Source: an uncultured Odoribacter sp. (GTDB taxonomy: Bacteria; Bacteroidota; Bacteroidia; Bacteroidales; Marinifilaceae). From it: 64,000 bases of DNA. Shown here piece after piece: positions 9,221-17,996 of this stretch. Position numbers and translations under genes: made by a program. Within the stretch, counting starts at the first letter, position 1. The number at the start of each line of letters is the position of its first letter. The notes under the pieces were generated by a model that was not told where the DNA came from, did not search any database, and saw nothing but the letters and a program-made list of their open reading frames with translations. The stretch covers positions 124,001-188,000 of the forward strand of contig CAJTSF010000002.1 of the NCBI GenBank assembly GCA_910578985.1, in the 5' to 3' direction.

Positions 9221-9358
9221 GAGCTGCTCGCCAACCCTCATCTGGGTACCTACCTGGACGGAGGACTGCGCAAAATCAGGATGCGCATCGCCTCGAAAGG
9301 TAAAGGGAAGAGCGGAGGGGCACGGGTCATCACATTCTTTGAAATAACATATCATTAA
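9221..9358 (+). pseudogene. remnant of RelE/ParE-family toxin (C-terminal part)
   Basis: A 45-codon frame with no start follows an in-frame TAA at 9218. It translates to ELLANPHLGTYLDGGLRKIR then MRIASKGKGKSGGARVITFF and ends EITYH. The pattern NPxLGTxLxxGLxKIRxxIxSKGKGKSGGARVIT is the C-terminal half of Bacteroidota RelE/HigB-like toxins. The N-terminal half and any antitoxin gene are missing. It ends 15 bases before the purB start and now forms its leader. This is read from the sequence; the family match is from memory of the motif, not a search. Confidence 0.75.
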
Positions 9359-9373
9359 AATAAACGACATATT

Positions 9374-10711
9374 ATGCAAGCATTGACAGCGATTTCGCCG
9401 GTGGACGGCAGATACAGGGACAAGGTGGAGAACCTGGCAAACTATTTCTCCGAGAGTGCATTGATACGCTACCGGGTGACGGTGGAGATCGAGTATTTCA
9501 TCGCGTTATGCGAGGAGCCGCTGCCGCAGTTGGCGGGATTCGACAAGGGGATGTTCGAGCACTTGCGGGAGATTTACCGGAATTTCACGGTGGAGGACGC
9601 GCAGCGCATCAAGGACATCGAGAAAGTGACGAACCACGATGTGAAGGCGGTGGAATATTTCATCAAGGAGAAATTCGACGCGCTGGGGCTGCATGACTGC
9701 AAGGAGTTCATCCACTTCGGGCTGACGTCGCAGGACATCAACAATACGGCGGTGCCGTGCTCGTTTCGGGATGCGGTGTATGACGTGTATTACCCGGCGA
9801 TAGAGGAGCTGACGGGCAAACTGGAGGAGTTGGCGGAGGAGTGGAAAGAGGTGCCGATGCTGGCGAAAACGCACGGACAACCCGCCTCGCCGACCCGGTT
9901 GGGCAAAGAGATACGGGTGTTCACCTACCGGTTGAGGAAGCAGCTGGAACTGTTGAAGAAAGTGTCCATCTCGGGCAAGTTCGGAGGAGCGACGGGCAAC
10001 TTCAACGCGCACCACGTGGCGTATCCGGAAATCGACTGGGCGGAGTTCGGAGGACGGTTCCTGCGGGAGAAATTGCAATTGGAGCGGGAGGAATATACGA
10101 CGCAGATTTCCAATTACGATAACTTCGCGGCGCTGTTCGACAACCTGCGGCGCGTGAACAATATCATCATGGACCTGGACCGGGATTTCTGGACATATAT
10201 CTCCATGACCTATTTCAAGCAGAAAATCAAGGCGGGAGAGGTCGGTTCATCCGCCATGCCGCATAAGGTGAACCCGATAGACTTCGAGAACTCGGAGGGG
10301 AACCTGGGCATCGCAAACGCGCTGTTCGACCACCTGAGCAACAAATTGCCTATCTCCCGGTTGCAGCGGGATTTGACGGACTCCACGGTGTTGAGGAACA
10401 TCGGCGTACCGATGGCGCATACCATCATCGCCATCAAATCAACGCTGAAAGGATTGAACAAGCTGATTATCAACCAAGAGGCAATCGGACGGGACTTGGA
10501 GCGCAATTGGGCGGTGGTGGCGGAAGCCATCCAGACCATCCTGCGGCGGGAAGGGTATCCGAACCCGTACGAGACGCTGAAGGCGCTGACGCGCACCAAC
10601 AGCCGCGTGACGCAGGAGTCGATTGCGGAGTTCATCGATACGCTGGAGGTGTCCGCCGAGTTGAAAGCCCGGTTGAAAAAGATTACACCGGAAAATTATA
10701 CGGGGATTTAA
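9374..10711 (+). CDS. purB: adenylosuccinate lyase
   Basis: PurB splits adenylosuccinate to AMP and fumarate and SAICAR to AICAR plus fumarate in purine synthesis. The 445-residue product has the fumarase/aspartase-superfamily signature SSAMPHKVNPIDFENSEGN at about residues 289-307, the active-site segments THGQPASPT near 168 and TSQDINNTA near 116, and the N-terminal SPVDGRYRDKV typical of the long bacterial form. It opens a three-gene right-reading operon, with only 3 bases to the next gene. Confidence 0.97.
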   Translation: MQALTAISPVDGRYRDKVENLANYFSESALIRYRVTVEIEYFIALCEEPLPQLAGFDKGMFEHLREIYRNFTVEDAQRIKDIEKVTNHDVKAVEYFIKEKFDALGLHDCKEFIHFGLTSQDINNTAVPCSFRDAVYDVYYPAIEELTGKLEELAEEWKEVPMLAKTHGQPASPTRLGKEIRVFTYRLRKQLELLKKVSISGKFGGATGNFNAHHVAYPEIDWAEFGGRFLREKLQLEREEYTTQISNYDNFAALFDNLRRVNNIIMDLDRDFWTYISMTYFKQKIKAGEVGSSAMPHKVNPIDFENSEGNLGIANALFDHLSNKLPISRLQRDLTDSTVLRNIGVPMAHTIIAIKSTLKGLNKLIINQEAIGRDLERNWAVVAEAIQTILRREGYPNPYETLKALTRTNSRVTQESIAEFIDTLEVSAELKARLKKITPENYTGI

Positions 10712-10714
10712 CAC

Positions 10715-12538
10715 ATGCACGATTTGTTTTCTATTCTGAAGCGGTTTATCCCCCCCTATCGGTGGCGGGTAGTAAAAAGTGTGGTGTACAATTTCCTGCA
10801 CGCGCTGTTCGGGAGTGTGTCGATTGCCATGCTGATACCGATACTGGGGATTATTTTTAATAGCCGGGAAGAGGTGACGGAACGGGTGGCGTTCGCTTGG
10901 GACATGGCGTCATTGAAAGAGTTGTTCAATTACCATGTGACGCAGGTGAAACTGGAATACGGTCCCTCGGTGACACTGTTGCTTATCGGACTGGTGGCGG
11001 TGGTGGCAACGGCGTTGAAGACGGGGTTCGCCTACATGGGGTCGTTCGAGTTGATATTTATCCGCAATGGCGTGGTGCGGGATATCCGGCGTAGGATTTA
11101 CAAGAAAATCCTGTCGTTGCCCCTCCCCTTTTTCTCCGAGGAACGGAAAGGGGATATCATTTCGCGCATGACGGGCGACGTGCAGGAGGTGGAGGCATCG
11201 GTGATGAGTTCACTGGACATGTTTTTCCAGAATCCGATATTGATTATCGTGTACTTGACGATGATGTTGCTGATGAGCTGGGAACTGACGCTGTTTGTGT
11301 TCATACTGCTGCCCATCATGGGCACGCTCATCGGACGGGTGGGCAAAAGCCTGAAACGGCACTCTTGGGAAGGACAAACCAAGCTGGGTGAAATCCTCGC
11401 CCTGATGGAGGAGACGCTGTCGGGACTGCGCATCATCAAGGCGTTCAACGCGGAGGGAAAGATGGAAGACCGGTTTGCGGAAGAGAACGAGACTTACCGG
11501 AGGATTCAGAACAGGCTGATGCGGCGGCGGTCGCTGGCACACCCGATGAGTGAGTTTCTGGGGACGATTGTGATTGTGATTATCCTGTGGTTCGGCGGTT
11601 CGCTGGTGTTGGGCGAAAGCGCCGCCCTGACGCCGGAGGTGTTCATTTCGTACATCGCACTGTTCTATTGCATCATCAATCCCGCCAAGAACCTGACGAA
11701 TGCCTACTACAACATCCAGAAAGGCCTGGCAGCCATGGAGCGCATCGACGTGATTTTGGAGGCGGAATCGAGCATCCGGGAACCGGAACAACCGAAGGAG
11801 TTGAAGGAGTTCCGAGAGCAGATAGAATACAAGGGAGTGACGTTCTCCTACAACGAAAGCAAGCAGGTGTTGAAAGGAATAAACCTCGTGATTCCCAAGG
11901 GAAAGACTGTGGCGCTGGTAGGGCAATCGGGCTCGGGAAAAAGTACGTTCGTGGACTTGTTGCCGCGCTTCTATGACGTGCAGCAAGGAAGTATCACCAT
12001 CGATGGGCAGGACATTCGGGAACTATCATTCTTCAACTTGCGGGAGTTTATGGGAAATGTGAACCAAGACCCCATCCTGTTCAACGATACGATTTACAAC
12101 AACATCGCTTTCGGGGTGGAGCATGCCACGCAGGAAGAGGTGGAACAGGCGGCAAGGATTGCCAACGCCCACGATTTCATCATGCAGACGGAGCAGGGAT
12201 ACCAAACCGTCATCGGCGACCGCGGCGGGAAGTTGAGCGGGGGACAGCGCCAGCGGTTAAGCATCGCGCGGGCGGTATTGAAGAATCCGCCCATCATGAT
12301 TCTGGACGAGGCGACGTCGGCACTGGACACGGAGTCGGAAAAACTGGTGCAGGAGGCACTGGACAACCTGATGAAGAACCGCACCTCCATCGTCATCGCC
12401 CACCGGTTGTCCACCATCAAGAACGCCGATTTGATTTGCGTGTTCCATGAGGGGGAAATCGTCGAACGGGGCACGCATGAGGAACTGCTGGCACAGCGGG
12501 GCATTTATACGAAGCTTTACCAAATGCAGAATTTCTAA
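10715..12538 (+). CDS. MsbA-type ABC exporter, fused membrane and ATPase domains
   Basis: The 607-residue half-transporter has six predicted membrane helices in residues about 15-320 and a nucleotide-binding domain about 360-600 with Walker A VGQSGSGKST, signature LSGGQRQRLS, Walker B ILDEATSALD and the H-loop in IVIAHRLST. The layout is that of lipid flippases such as MsbA and of related drug exporters; substrate cannot be read from sequence. It is tightly packed between purB (3 bases) and queF (stop and start overlap as TAATG), so it is certainly co-transcribed. A role in lipid A export is possible but unproven. Confidence 0.92.
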   Translation: MHDLFSILKRFIPPYRWRVVKSVVYNFLHALFGSVSIAMLIPILGIIFNSREEVTERVAFAWDMASLKELFNYHVTQVKLEYGPSVTLLLIGLVAVVATALKTGFAYMGSFELIFIRNGVVRDIRRRIYKKILSLPLPFFSEERKGDIISRMTGDVQEVEASVMSSLDMFFQNPILIIVYLTMMLLMSWELTLFVFILLPIMGTLIGRVGKSLKRHSWEGQTKLGEILALMEETLSGLRIIKAFNAEGKMEDRFAEENETYRRIQNRLMRRRSLAHPMSEFLGTIVIVIILWFGGSLVLGESAALTPEVFISYIALFYCIINPAKNLTNAYYNIQKGLAAMERIDVILEAESSIREPEQPKELKEFREQIEYKGVTFSYNESKQVLKGINLVIPKGKTVALVGQSGSGKSTFVDLLPRFYDVQQGSITIDGQDIRELSFFNLREFMGNVNQDPILFNDTIYNNIAFGVEHATQEEVEQAARIANAHDFIMQTEQGYQTVIGDRGGKLSGGQRQRLSIARAVLKNPPIMILDEATSALDTESEKLVQEALDNLMKNRTSIVIAHRLSTIKNADLICVFHEGEIVERGTHEELLAQRGIYTKLYQMQNF

Positions 12539-13425
12539 TGGACACGGTAGCGGAAGCCCGGGTATTGGGCAAACGGGTGGAGTATCCGAAACGGTATTGC
12601 CCGGAAATACTGGTCGCCGTACCGCGCTCCCTCAACCGGGAAATGTACGGCATTGCAGAAGGGGACGGACTGTTTTGCGGGTGGGACTGTTGGCACGCTT
12701 ACGAAGCGAGTTTCCTATTGGACAGCGGATTGCCCGTCGTAGGCGTGTTGAAACTGGTATATGCCTGCGACAGCCGGTGCATCGTGGAAAGCAAGTCACT
12801 GAAACTCTACTTAGGCTCCTACAACATGGAAGCCATGGGACGGACGCGGGAGGAAGCAGTGGCACGGTTTACGAAACAGGTGGCGGAAGACTTGAGCCGC
12901 CTGTTGGAAACGGAAGTGCGGGTAGGCTTCCACGCGGACGGGGCATTGACACCCCTCCCCTTCGACTTCGAAGATTACCGGATTATGGAGAACGGCGTGG
13001 AGCCGCAGGAGGTGGCATGCACGGTGTATGAGGAGTGCCCGGCACTGCTGGGCGAGGGGATGCGCCGGGAAGCGGGAGAAATCAAGGTGGCGAGCCACCT
13101 GCTGAAAAGCAACTGCAAAATCACAGGACAGCCCGACTGGGGAAGCATCTACATCCGCCTGAAAGGGGCATGCCTGCCGGACGAAAAAGCCCTGCTGCGC
13201 TACATCGTTTCCCTACGCAACGAAAACCACTTCCACGAAGAAATCTGCGAAATGACCTACAAGCGGCTGACCGACCTGTTCCACCCGGAAGCACTGGCAG
13301 TGAGCTGCCTGTACACCCGCCGCGGCGGCATCGACATCTGCCCCACCCGCGCCAACCGGACTGAATTTCTGCCGCCTTACCTCCCGCAAGAACACGTGCT
13401 GACAGGCAGGAATTGCAGGAACTGA
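12538..13425 (+). CDS. queF: NADPH-dependent preQ0 reductase, long QueF form
   Basis: QueF reduces 7-cyano-7-deazaguanine (preQ0) to preQ1 for queuosine in tRNA. The 295-residue length is that of the long (Escherichia coli-type, two-module) form. The substrate-binding ESKSLKLYLGSYN is at residues 84-96, the catalytic Cys193 lies in LLKSNCKITGQPDWGS with Asp200, and FHEEICE at 231-237 and the terminal YTRRGGIDICPTRAN are all present. The start codon overlaps the stop of the ABC exporter gene by one base. Confidence 0.95.
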   Translation: MDTVAEARVLGKRVEYPKRYCPEILVAVPRSLNREMYGIAEGDGLFCGWDCWHAYEASFLLDSGLPVVGVLKLVYACDSRCIVESKSLKLYLGSYNMEAMGRTREEAVARFTKQVAEDLSRLLETEVRVGFHADGALTPLPFDFEDYRIMENGVEPQEVACTVYEECPALLGEGMRREAGEIKVASHLLKSNCKITGQPDWGSIYIRLKGACLPDEKALLRYIVSLRNENHFHEEICEMTYKRLTDLFHPEALAVSCLYTRRGGIDICPTRANRTEFLPPYLPQEHVLTGRNCRN

Positions 13426-13450
13426 CCACAAATGGCAAAAGGGAAACCGC

Positions 13451-13888
13451 TTATTTTACATACGCCTCCAAAGTTTTTTGATACATCTCTTCCACATTGT
13501 CCATTTTATTCTCTCGGATAAAACGGTTGTTGGTTTTCAGTTCATACTTAAGCCTGTCATAATAGCAAGCAGGTATTCCCCTTTGCTCAAAATTCTTTTT
13601 CGTTGCCCGTAAAATCATTCTATTGTTTTCCACCTTCACATAGTCAATTACCGCCTTCATCAATTTCTCTTTTAATTCTTTTTGCTGCGGAGTAGCTATG
13701 TTGTCCGGAATCATGTGCACAAACTTCATCTTCAACTCCTGTTGCTCAGGAGTAAGTTTTGAATCAGGCAACTGATATACCAATTCCCCGCTTTCCAGTT
13801 TGGGAGAAGAGACTAATTCTTGCTTTGTCAGGCAACCTTGTGACAAGCCTACAAGCCAAAAACAAACTAATATTTCAATTGTTTTCAT
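13451..13888 (-). CDS. small helical lipoprotein, function unknown
   Basis: The 145-residue product has a signal peptide with a lipobox-like LSQGC (Cys19) and a charged, mostly helical mature part rich in Lys and Glu (TPEQQELKMKFVHMIPDN, TPQQKELKEKLMKAVIDYVK). The near-repeat TPxQQxELKxK occurs twice, about 20 residues apart. I do not recognise the family. Base composition is clearly more A+T-rich than in queF and the S41 protease gene on either side, suggesting recent acquisition or weak selection. It starts 11 bases after the S41 protease stop and ends convergent with queF. Confidence 0.78.
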   Translation of the reverse strand: MKTIEILVCFWLVGLSQGCLTKQELVSSPKLESGELVYQLPDSKLTPEQQELKMKFVHMIPDNIATPQQKELKEKLMKAVIDYVKVENNRMILRATKKNFEQRGIPACYYDRLKYELKTNNRFIRENKMDNVEEMYQKTLEAYVK

Positions 13889-13899
13889 GGCATATAAGT

Positions 13900-15498
13900 C
13901 TACTCCAATATCCTCTCATACGTCCCGTCCTTCAGCGCCTTATAGCCTGCCTGCAGGATATCGTTCTCCTCATTGAGAATCTGGTACATCTCATTCATAT
14001 CCCACAGGTCGCGGGCGATAAGGGCTTTGATTTGCCGCTTCATGGTGGGGACAATCGGAAGTATCAGCTGCTCATCCTCGGGCACGCCCGCCTTCTCCCC
14101 GGCTTTGATGATGTCGGCAATCATGGCGTCAGTGACCATAAAGTCGCGCTTGTATTTTTCAAAATTCGAATACTTGGACTTCAGGCGGTTGCGGTTCACA
14201 TCGACGTAATTCACCACATACTCCCCGATGACATTCTTGGCAATCAGACGGTTGAAATAACTGTAGTTCAACGAGGTATCCATCGGCACAAACAAGTCGG
14301 GAATGATGCCTCCGCCCCCGTAAACGGGACGGTTTTTCAACTTGGTGTAGTATTTCAGGCTGTCGTTCACCACGATGCTGTCGGCATTCAACAGCTCGCC
14401 GCTGGTGTAGCGCTTGTAGACCTCCGCATGGTACTCCTCCTCCCCTTTGCTGTAAGGCTTCTGGATGCAACGCCCGGACGGAGTATAATAGTGTGCCGTC
14501 GTCAGACGAATCATCGAGCCGTCGGTCAGCGGATACTGCCGTTGCACCAACCCCTTGGCAAAGGAGCGGCGTCCCACAATCAAGCCCCGGTCCCAATCCT
14601 GTACGGCGCCGGACACAATCTCGCTCGCCGAAGCGGAACTGCCGTCAATCAAGACCACCACCCGTCCCTTCTCCAACATCCCGGCAGCCGTGGCATACTC
14701 CGCCCGCCGACCGGAAGCGAAGCCGTCAGTGTAGACCACCATCCGTGTGGACTCCAAAAAATGGTCGCTGATGCCGATGGCAGCGCCCATATAGCCGCCG
14801 CCGTTGCCCTGTAGGTCGAGCACCAGGTCCTGCATACCCGCCGCTTTCAGTTTTTTCAGGGCGGCCTCGAACTCTTCTATCGTGGTCGCGGCGAAACGGG
14901 AAATTTTGATGTAACCCGTCGTCAGGTCCAACATATAGGAGGCATCCACGCTGTAAAGGGGTATCTTGTCGCGTACAATCCGGAAATCCATCAACTCCTT
15001 GCCCCGCAACACCCGTACCTTGACCACAGTCCCCTTCTCCCCTTTCAACCGCTTGCGCACGTCGGTGTTCGAGATTTTCTTACCGGCAACCGGCTCGCCG
15101 TCAATCTCCACAATCCGGTCGCCGGCTTTCAGCCCCACCTTCTCGGAAGGACCGCCCGCCACGACATCCACCACCATCAAGGTATCGCGCAAAATGGAGA
15201 ACTGGATGCCGATGCCGAAGAATCCGCCTTCCAGGGGTTCATTCATCTCATCCACCTCTTCCTTGGAGATATAGACCGAATGAGGGTCCAGATCCGACAG
15301 CACTTTCACGATGGCATCCTCCGTCAATTGCTGCAAATTGACCGTATCCACATAAAAAGCATCAATCAACGCCATGAGCCGCTGATACTTGACGCTCTGT
15401 TCACGCACCTGGTTCTCACGATTCTGGGCTATTGCCCGTCCGGAAAAAAAGCCCGCCATCCAGAGGGCTACGCCCAACATTACAATCTTTTTCATCAT
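13900..15498 (-). CDS. C-terminal processing protease, S41 family
   Basis: The 532-residue periplasmic protease has a signal peptide (MLGVALWMAGFFSGRAIA), a PDZ domain about residues 75-160 (GFFGIGIQFSI, GPSEKVGLKAGDRIVEIDG), and an S41 catalytic core with the nucleophile in IDGSSASASEIVSG and the general-base lysine in RRSFAKGLVQ. The C-terminal tail of about 100 residues is typical of Bacteroidota CtpA-like enzymes. I use the ATG pair at 15498/15495; an upstream frame extension would overlap the phosphodiesterase gene. Substrates are probably cell-envelope proteins with exposed C-termini. Confidence 0.93.
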   Translation of the reverse strand: MMKKIVMLGVALWMAGFFSGRAIAQNRENQVREQSVKYQRLMALIDAFYVDTVNLQQLTEDAIVKVLSDLDPHSVYISKEEVDEMNEPLEGGFFGIGIQFSILRDTLMVVDVVAGGPSEKVGLKAGDRIVEIDGEPVAGKKISNTDVRKRLKGEKGTVVKVRVLRGKELMDFRIVRDKIPLYSVDASYMLDLTTGYIKISRFAATTIEEFEAALKKLKAAGMQDLVLDLQGNGGGYMGAAIGISDHFLESTRMVVYTDGFASGRRAEYATAAGMLEKGRVVVLIDGSSASASEIVSGAVQDWDRGLIVGRRSFAKGLVQRQYPLTDGSMIRLTTAHYYTPSGRCIQKPYSKGEEEYHAEVYKRYTSGELLNADSIVVNDSLKYYTKLKNRPVYGGGGIIPDLFVPMDTSLNYSYFNRLIAKNVIGEYVVNYVDVNRNRLKSKYSNFEKYKRDFMVTDAMIADIIKAGEKAGVPEDEQLILPIVPTMKRQIKALIARDLWDMNEMYQILNEENDILQAGYKALKDGTYERILE

Positions 15499-15511
15499 AT
15501 CGTTCAAGTTT

Positions 15512-16000
15512 CTATTTTTCAAATTCCAATACTTCCAAATCCTTGATATTGCCCGCCTCGATGTCAAAACGCACCGCCGTACACACTTTATGGAAACCGC
15601 TCCTCCCCGCAGCCCCGGGATTGATATGCAGGCAGTCGAGCGAAGCGTCGTGCATGACTTTCAGGATGTGCGAATGCCCGCAGACAAACAGCCGGGGACG
15701 TTCCTGCAAGAGGATGCCGGCGATGCGCGGATCGTAATGCCCGGGATAACCGCCGATATGGGTCATCACCGTCTTCACCCCTTCACAGACGAACACCAAC
15801 GCACCGTCCAGGCGATAACGCACCTCTCCTCCGTCGATATTCCCGTAAACCGCCCTCACCCGGAATTGCTCTTCCAGGCGGTCGATAATCGACACATCCC
15901 CGATGTCGCCGCAATGCCAAGCCTCTTCGCAACCTTGGAAGAACTTCAACACCCGCTCATCGAGCCAGCCATGGGTATCCGATAACAGACCGATTTTCAT
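15512..16000 (-). CDS. YfcE/MJ0936-family metallophosphodiesterase
   Basis: This 162-residue metallophosphoesterase carries the metal-binding motifs of the family in order: LLSDTHG (residues 5-11), CGDIGD (about 35-40), GNID (about 57-60), THIGGYPGHY (near 80) and CGHSHILKV (near 111-119), ending GAAGRSG. Members hydrolyse phosphodiester model substrates; the natural substrate is generally unknown. Its start overlaps the nfo stop (15997) by four bases, so it is translationally coupled to nfo. Confidence 0.92.
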   Translation of the reverse strand: MKIGLLSDTHGWLDERVLKFFQGCEEAWHCGDIGDVSIIDRLEEQFRVRAVYGNIDGGEVRYRLDGALVFVCEGVKTVMTHIGGYPGHYDPRIAGILLQERPRLFVCGHSHILKVMHDASLDCLHINPGAAGRSGFHKVCTAVRFDIEAGNIKDLEVLEFEK

Positions 16001-16839
16001 TGCATACGGTATAACATTTCAATCTCCGCCTGCCAGTTCTCCTCGTCCGGCGTTTCCAGAATCAGGGGAATGTCATCGAAACGAGGGTCCTGCATAATCA
16101 TCCGGAAAGGTTCTATCCCCAACTCCCCTTTGCCGAGCAACTCGTGGCGGTCCACATGGGAACTCAGCCCCTTCTTGGAGTCATTCAAGTGCATCCCCCG
16201 CAAATAGCGGAGACCGACCACGTCGTCTAAATGCTCGAAAGTTTCCATGAAACCGCTCTCGCTCTTCAGGTCGTAACCGGCAGCGAAAGAGTGGCAGGTG
16301 TCGATGCAGATGCCCACCCGGCTCTTGTCCTCCACCCGGTCGATGATATATGCCAGCTGCTCGAACGTATAACCGAGGTTGGAACCTTGCCCCGCCGTAT
16401 TCTCGATGACGGCGCACACACCCCGGGTCTTGTCCAGCGCCAGGTTGATGGATTCGGCGATGGTCTGCAGGCACTCCTCGTCGCTCACCTTTTTCAACGA
16501 ACTGCCCGGATGGAAATTCAACAACTTCAACCCCAACTGCTCGCAACGCTGCATCTCATCCAAAAAAGCGGCACGCGACTTCTGCAAAGCCTCCTGCTCG
16601 GGACTGCCCAGGTTAATCAAATAACTGTCGTGCGGAAGGATGTGGTCCGCCGTATATCCGTAAGCCTCGCACCGCTCGCGAAACAAGCGGATGCTCCGCT
16701 CCGAAAGCGGCGGGGACACCCACTGCCGTTGATTCTTGGTAAACAGGGCAAACGCCGTTGCCCCTATCTTTTTGGCATTCTCGGGAGCATTCTCCACTCC
16801 ACCCGAAGCGCTGACATGCGCACCTATGTATTTTCCCAT
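15997..16839 (-). CDS. nfo: endonuclease IV (apurinic/apyrimidinic endonuclease)
   Basis: Nfo cuts DNA 5' to abasic sites during base excision repair. The 280-residue TIM barrel shows the family start MGKYIGAHVSASGG and the zinc-ligand motifs VIENTAGQG, ICIDTCHSFAAGYD, HLNDSKKGLSSHVDRHE and LETPDEENW. The ATG at 16839 is chosen because an upstream in-frame start (16905) lies ahead of the -7 promoter box at 16868-16861. It overlaps the phosphodiesterase gene by four bases. Confidence 0.96.
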   Translation of the reverse strand: MGKYIGAHVSASGGVENAPENAKKIGATAFALFTKNQRQWVSPPLSERSIRLFRERCEAYGYTADHILPHDSYLINLGSPEQEALQKSRAAFLDEMQRCEQLGLKLLNFHPGSSLKKVSDEECLQTIAESINLALDKTRGVCAVIENTAGQGSNLGYTFEQLAYIIDRVEDKSRVGICIDTCHSFAAGYDLKSESGFMETFEHLDDVVGLRYLRGMHLNDSKKGLSSHVDRHELLGKGELGIEPFRMIMQDPRFDDIPLILETPDEENWQAEIEMLYRMQ

Positions 16840-16860
16840 AGATAAAGGTTTTTGTTCGGA

Positions 16861-16868
16861 CAAAGATA
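16861..16868 (-). promoter_or_regulatory. -7 box of nfo
   Basis: Reading left, TATCTTTG matches TAnnTTTG and sits about 22 bases before the nfo ATG. No clear TTTG is seen 19-21 bases upstream. It helps exclude the upstream in-frame start. Confidence 0.55.
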
Positions 16869-16915
16869 TAACATAATTTTCCTTTCCCCATAAGCCAATC
16901 TTCATTTTTATTTCC

Positions 16916-16923
16916 TACTTTTG
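16916..16923 (+). promoter_or_regulatory. -7 box of nusB
   Basis: TACTTTTG matches the -7 element and lies 45 bases before the nusB ATG. The -33 element is not recognisable. It is divergent from the nfo box, with about 48 bases between the two. Confidence 0.5.
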
Positions 16924-16968
16924 TGCCCGTAAAAATGACACATACACATATATAGTTCTTCATCAATT

Positions 16969-17916
16969 ATGACAAGCAGACGATTAATCAGAATCAAAGT
17001 GTTGCAACTCCTCTATGCCAAGCACAAAAAAGAGACCGTCACCATCGAGGAAACCGAACGCGAACTGCTGAAAAGCATGGAAAAGAGTACGGACCTCTAT
17101 TATGAAACCCTTCTGTTAATTACGGAATTAAGGCGAAAAGCATTTCTGAAAATCGACACTGCCCGAAACCGTCGGTTCGCTTCGGAAGCGGACCTCCATC
17201 CCAACACCCGATTCCTGGAAAATCCGGTATTCGATATCATCGAAAAAAACAGGAAATTCGTCAGCTACATCAACAACAACCTCATCACCTGGCAGGAATC
17301 GCAGGAAACCGTGCTATATTTCTACAACAAACTGATGGAATGGCACAAATACCGGCAATACATGAACAAGCCTTCCGTGACGTTTGAAGAGCATAAACAA
17401 CTCATTCTGGACATCTTCGCGGAACTCATCATCCAGGACGACCTCTTTTTCCAGATATTGGAAGAAAAAAGCATCTATTGGAATGACGATTTCGAACTGG
17501 TGCTCAGCATGGTCTATAAAACCCTGTGGCACATCCGTCCCGACATGACGGAAGAGGACAACATCTTTTTCCCCATCTACAAGCCGTCGGAAGACGGCGA
17601 GTTTGCAAGGGCACTGGCACGCAAATCTTTCCTGGAATACAAGGAAAACACCGAAATCATTGAAAAATATACCCAAAATTGGGAAATCGAACGCATTTCC
17701 GAAATGGACAAACTCATCATGTCATGCGCCATCACGGAACTGAAAAACTTTCCCTCCATTCCCGTGAAAGTGTCGCTGGACGAATACATCGAAATCTCCA
17801 AAACATACAGCTCGCCCAAGAGCAGCTCTTTTATCAACGGGATTCTCGACAAAGTGGTCAAGGAATTGCAGGAGGAGAAAAAAATCATCAAGACAGGACG
17901 CGGATTGCAGCAATGA
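16969..17916 (+). CDS. nusB: transcription antitermination factor NusB, long Bacteroidota form
   Basis: NusB joins NusE (S10) to hold RNA polymerase in an antitermination state on ribosomal RNA operons. The C-terminal part (residues about 215-305) has the recognisable NusB fold: WEIERISEMDKLIMSCAITE, FPSIPVKVSLDEYIEISKTY and SPKSSSFINGILDKV. At 315 residues it is about twice the length of Escherichia coli NusB, the extra sequence being a helical N-terminal region beginning SRRLIRIKVLQLLYAKHKKE that itself resembles NusB helix 1. This long form is usual in the phylum. It ends in a strong hairpin terminator. Confidence 0.92.
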   Translation: MTSRRLIRIKVLQLLYAKHKKETVTIEETERELLKSMEKSTDLYYETLLLITELRRKAFLKIDTARNRRFASEADLHPNTRFLENPVFDIIEKNRKFVSYINNNLITWQESQETVLYFYNKLMEWHKYRQYMNKPSVTFEEHKQLILDIFAELIIQDDLFFQILEEKSIYWNDDFELVLSMVYKTLWHIRPDMTEEDNIFFPIYKPSEDGEFARALARKSFLEYKENTEIIEKYTQNWEIERISEMDKLIMSCAITELKNFPSIPVKVSLDEYIEISKTYSSPKSSSFINGILDKVVKELQEEKKIIKTGRGLQQ

Positions 17917-17935
17917 TTCCGCTCCCTCCCCGAAA

Positions 17936-17975
17936 GAACAGCCCCCGAAAGTTCATCGACTTTCGGGGGCTGTTC
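17936..17975. terminator. bidirectional hairpin terminator
   Basis: A perfect 17-base-pair stem, arms 17936-17952 and 17959-17975 (core GCCCCCGAAAGT), closes a 6-base loop. It lies between the nusB stop (17916) and the convergent TPR gene stop (17997) and is placed to end both transcripts. Confidence 0.9.
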
Positions 17976-17996
17976 ATTTACTCGCTCAAAAAGAAC

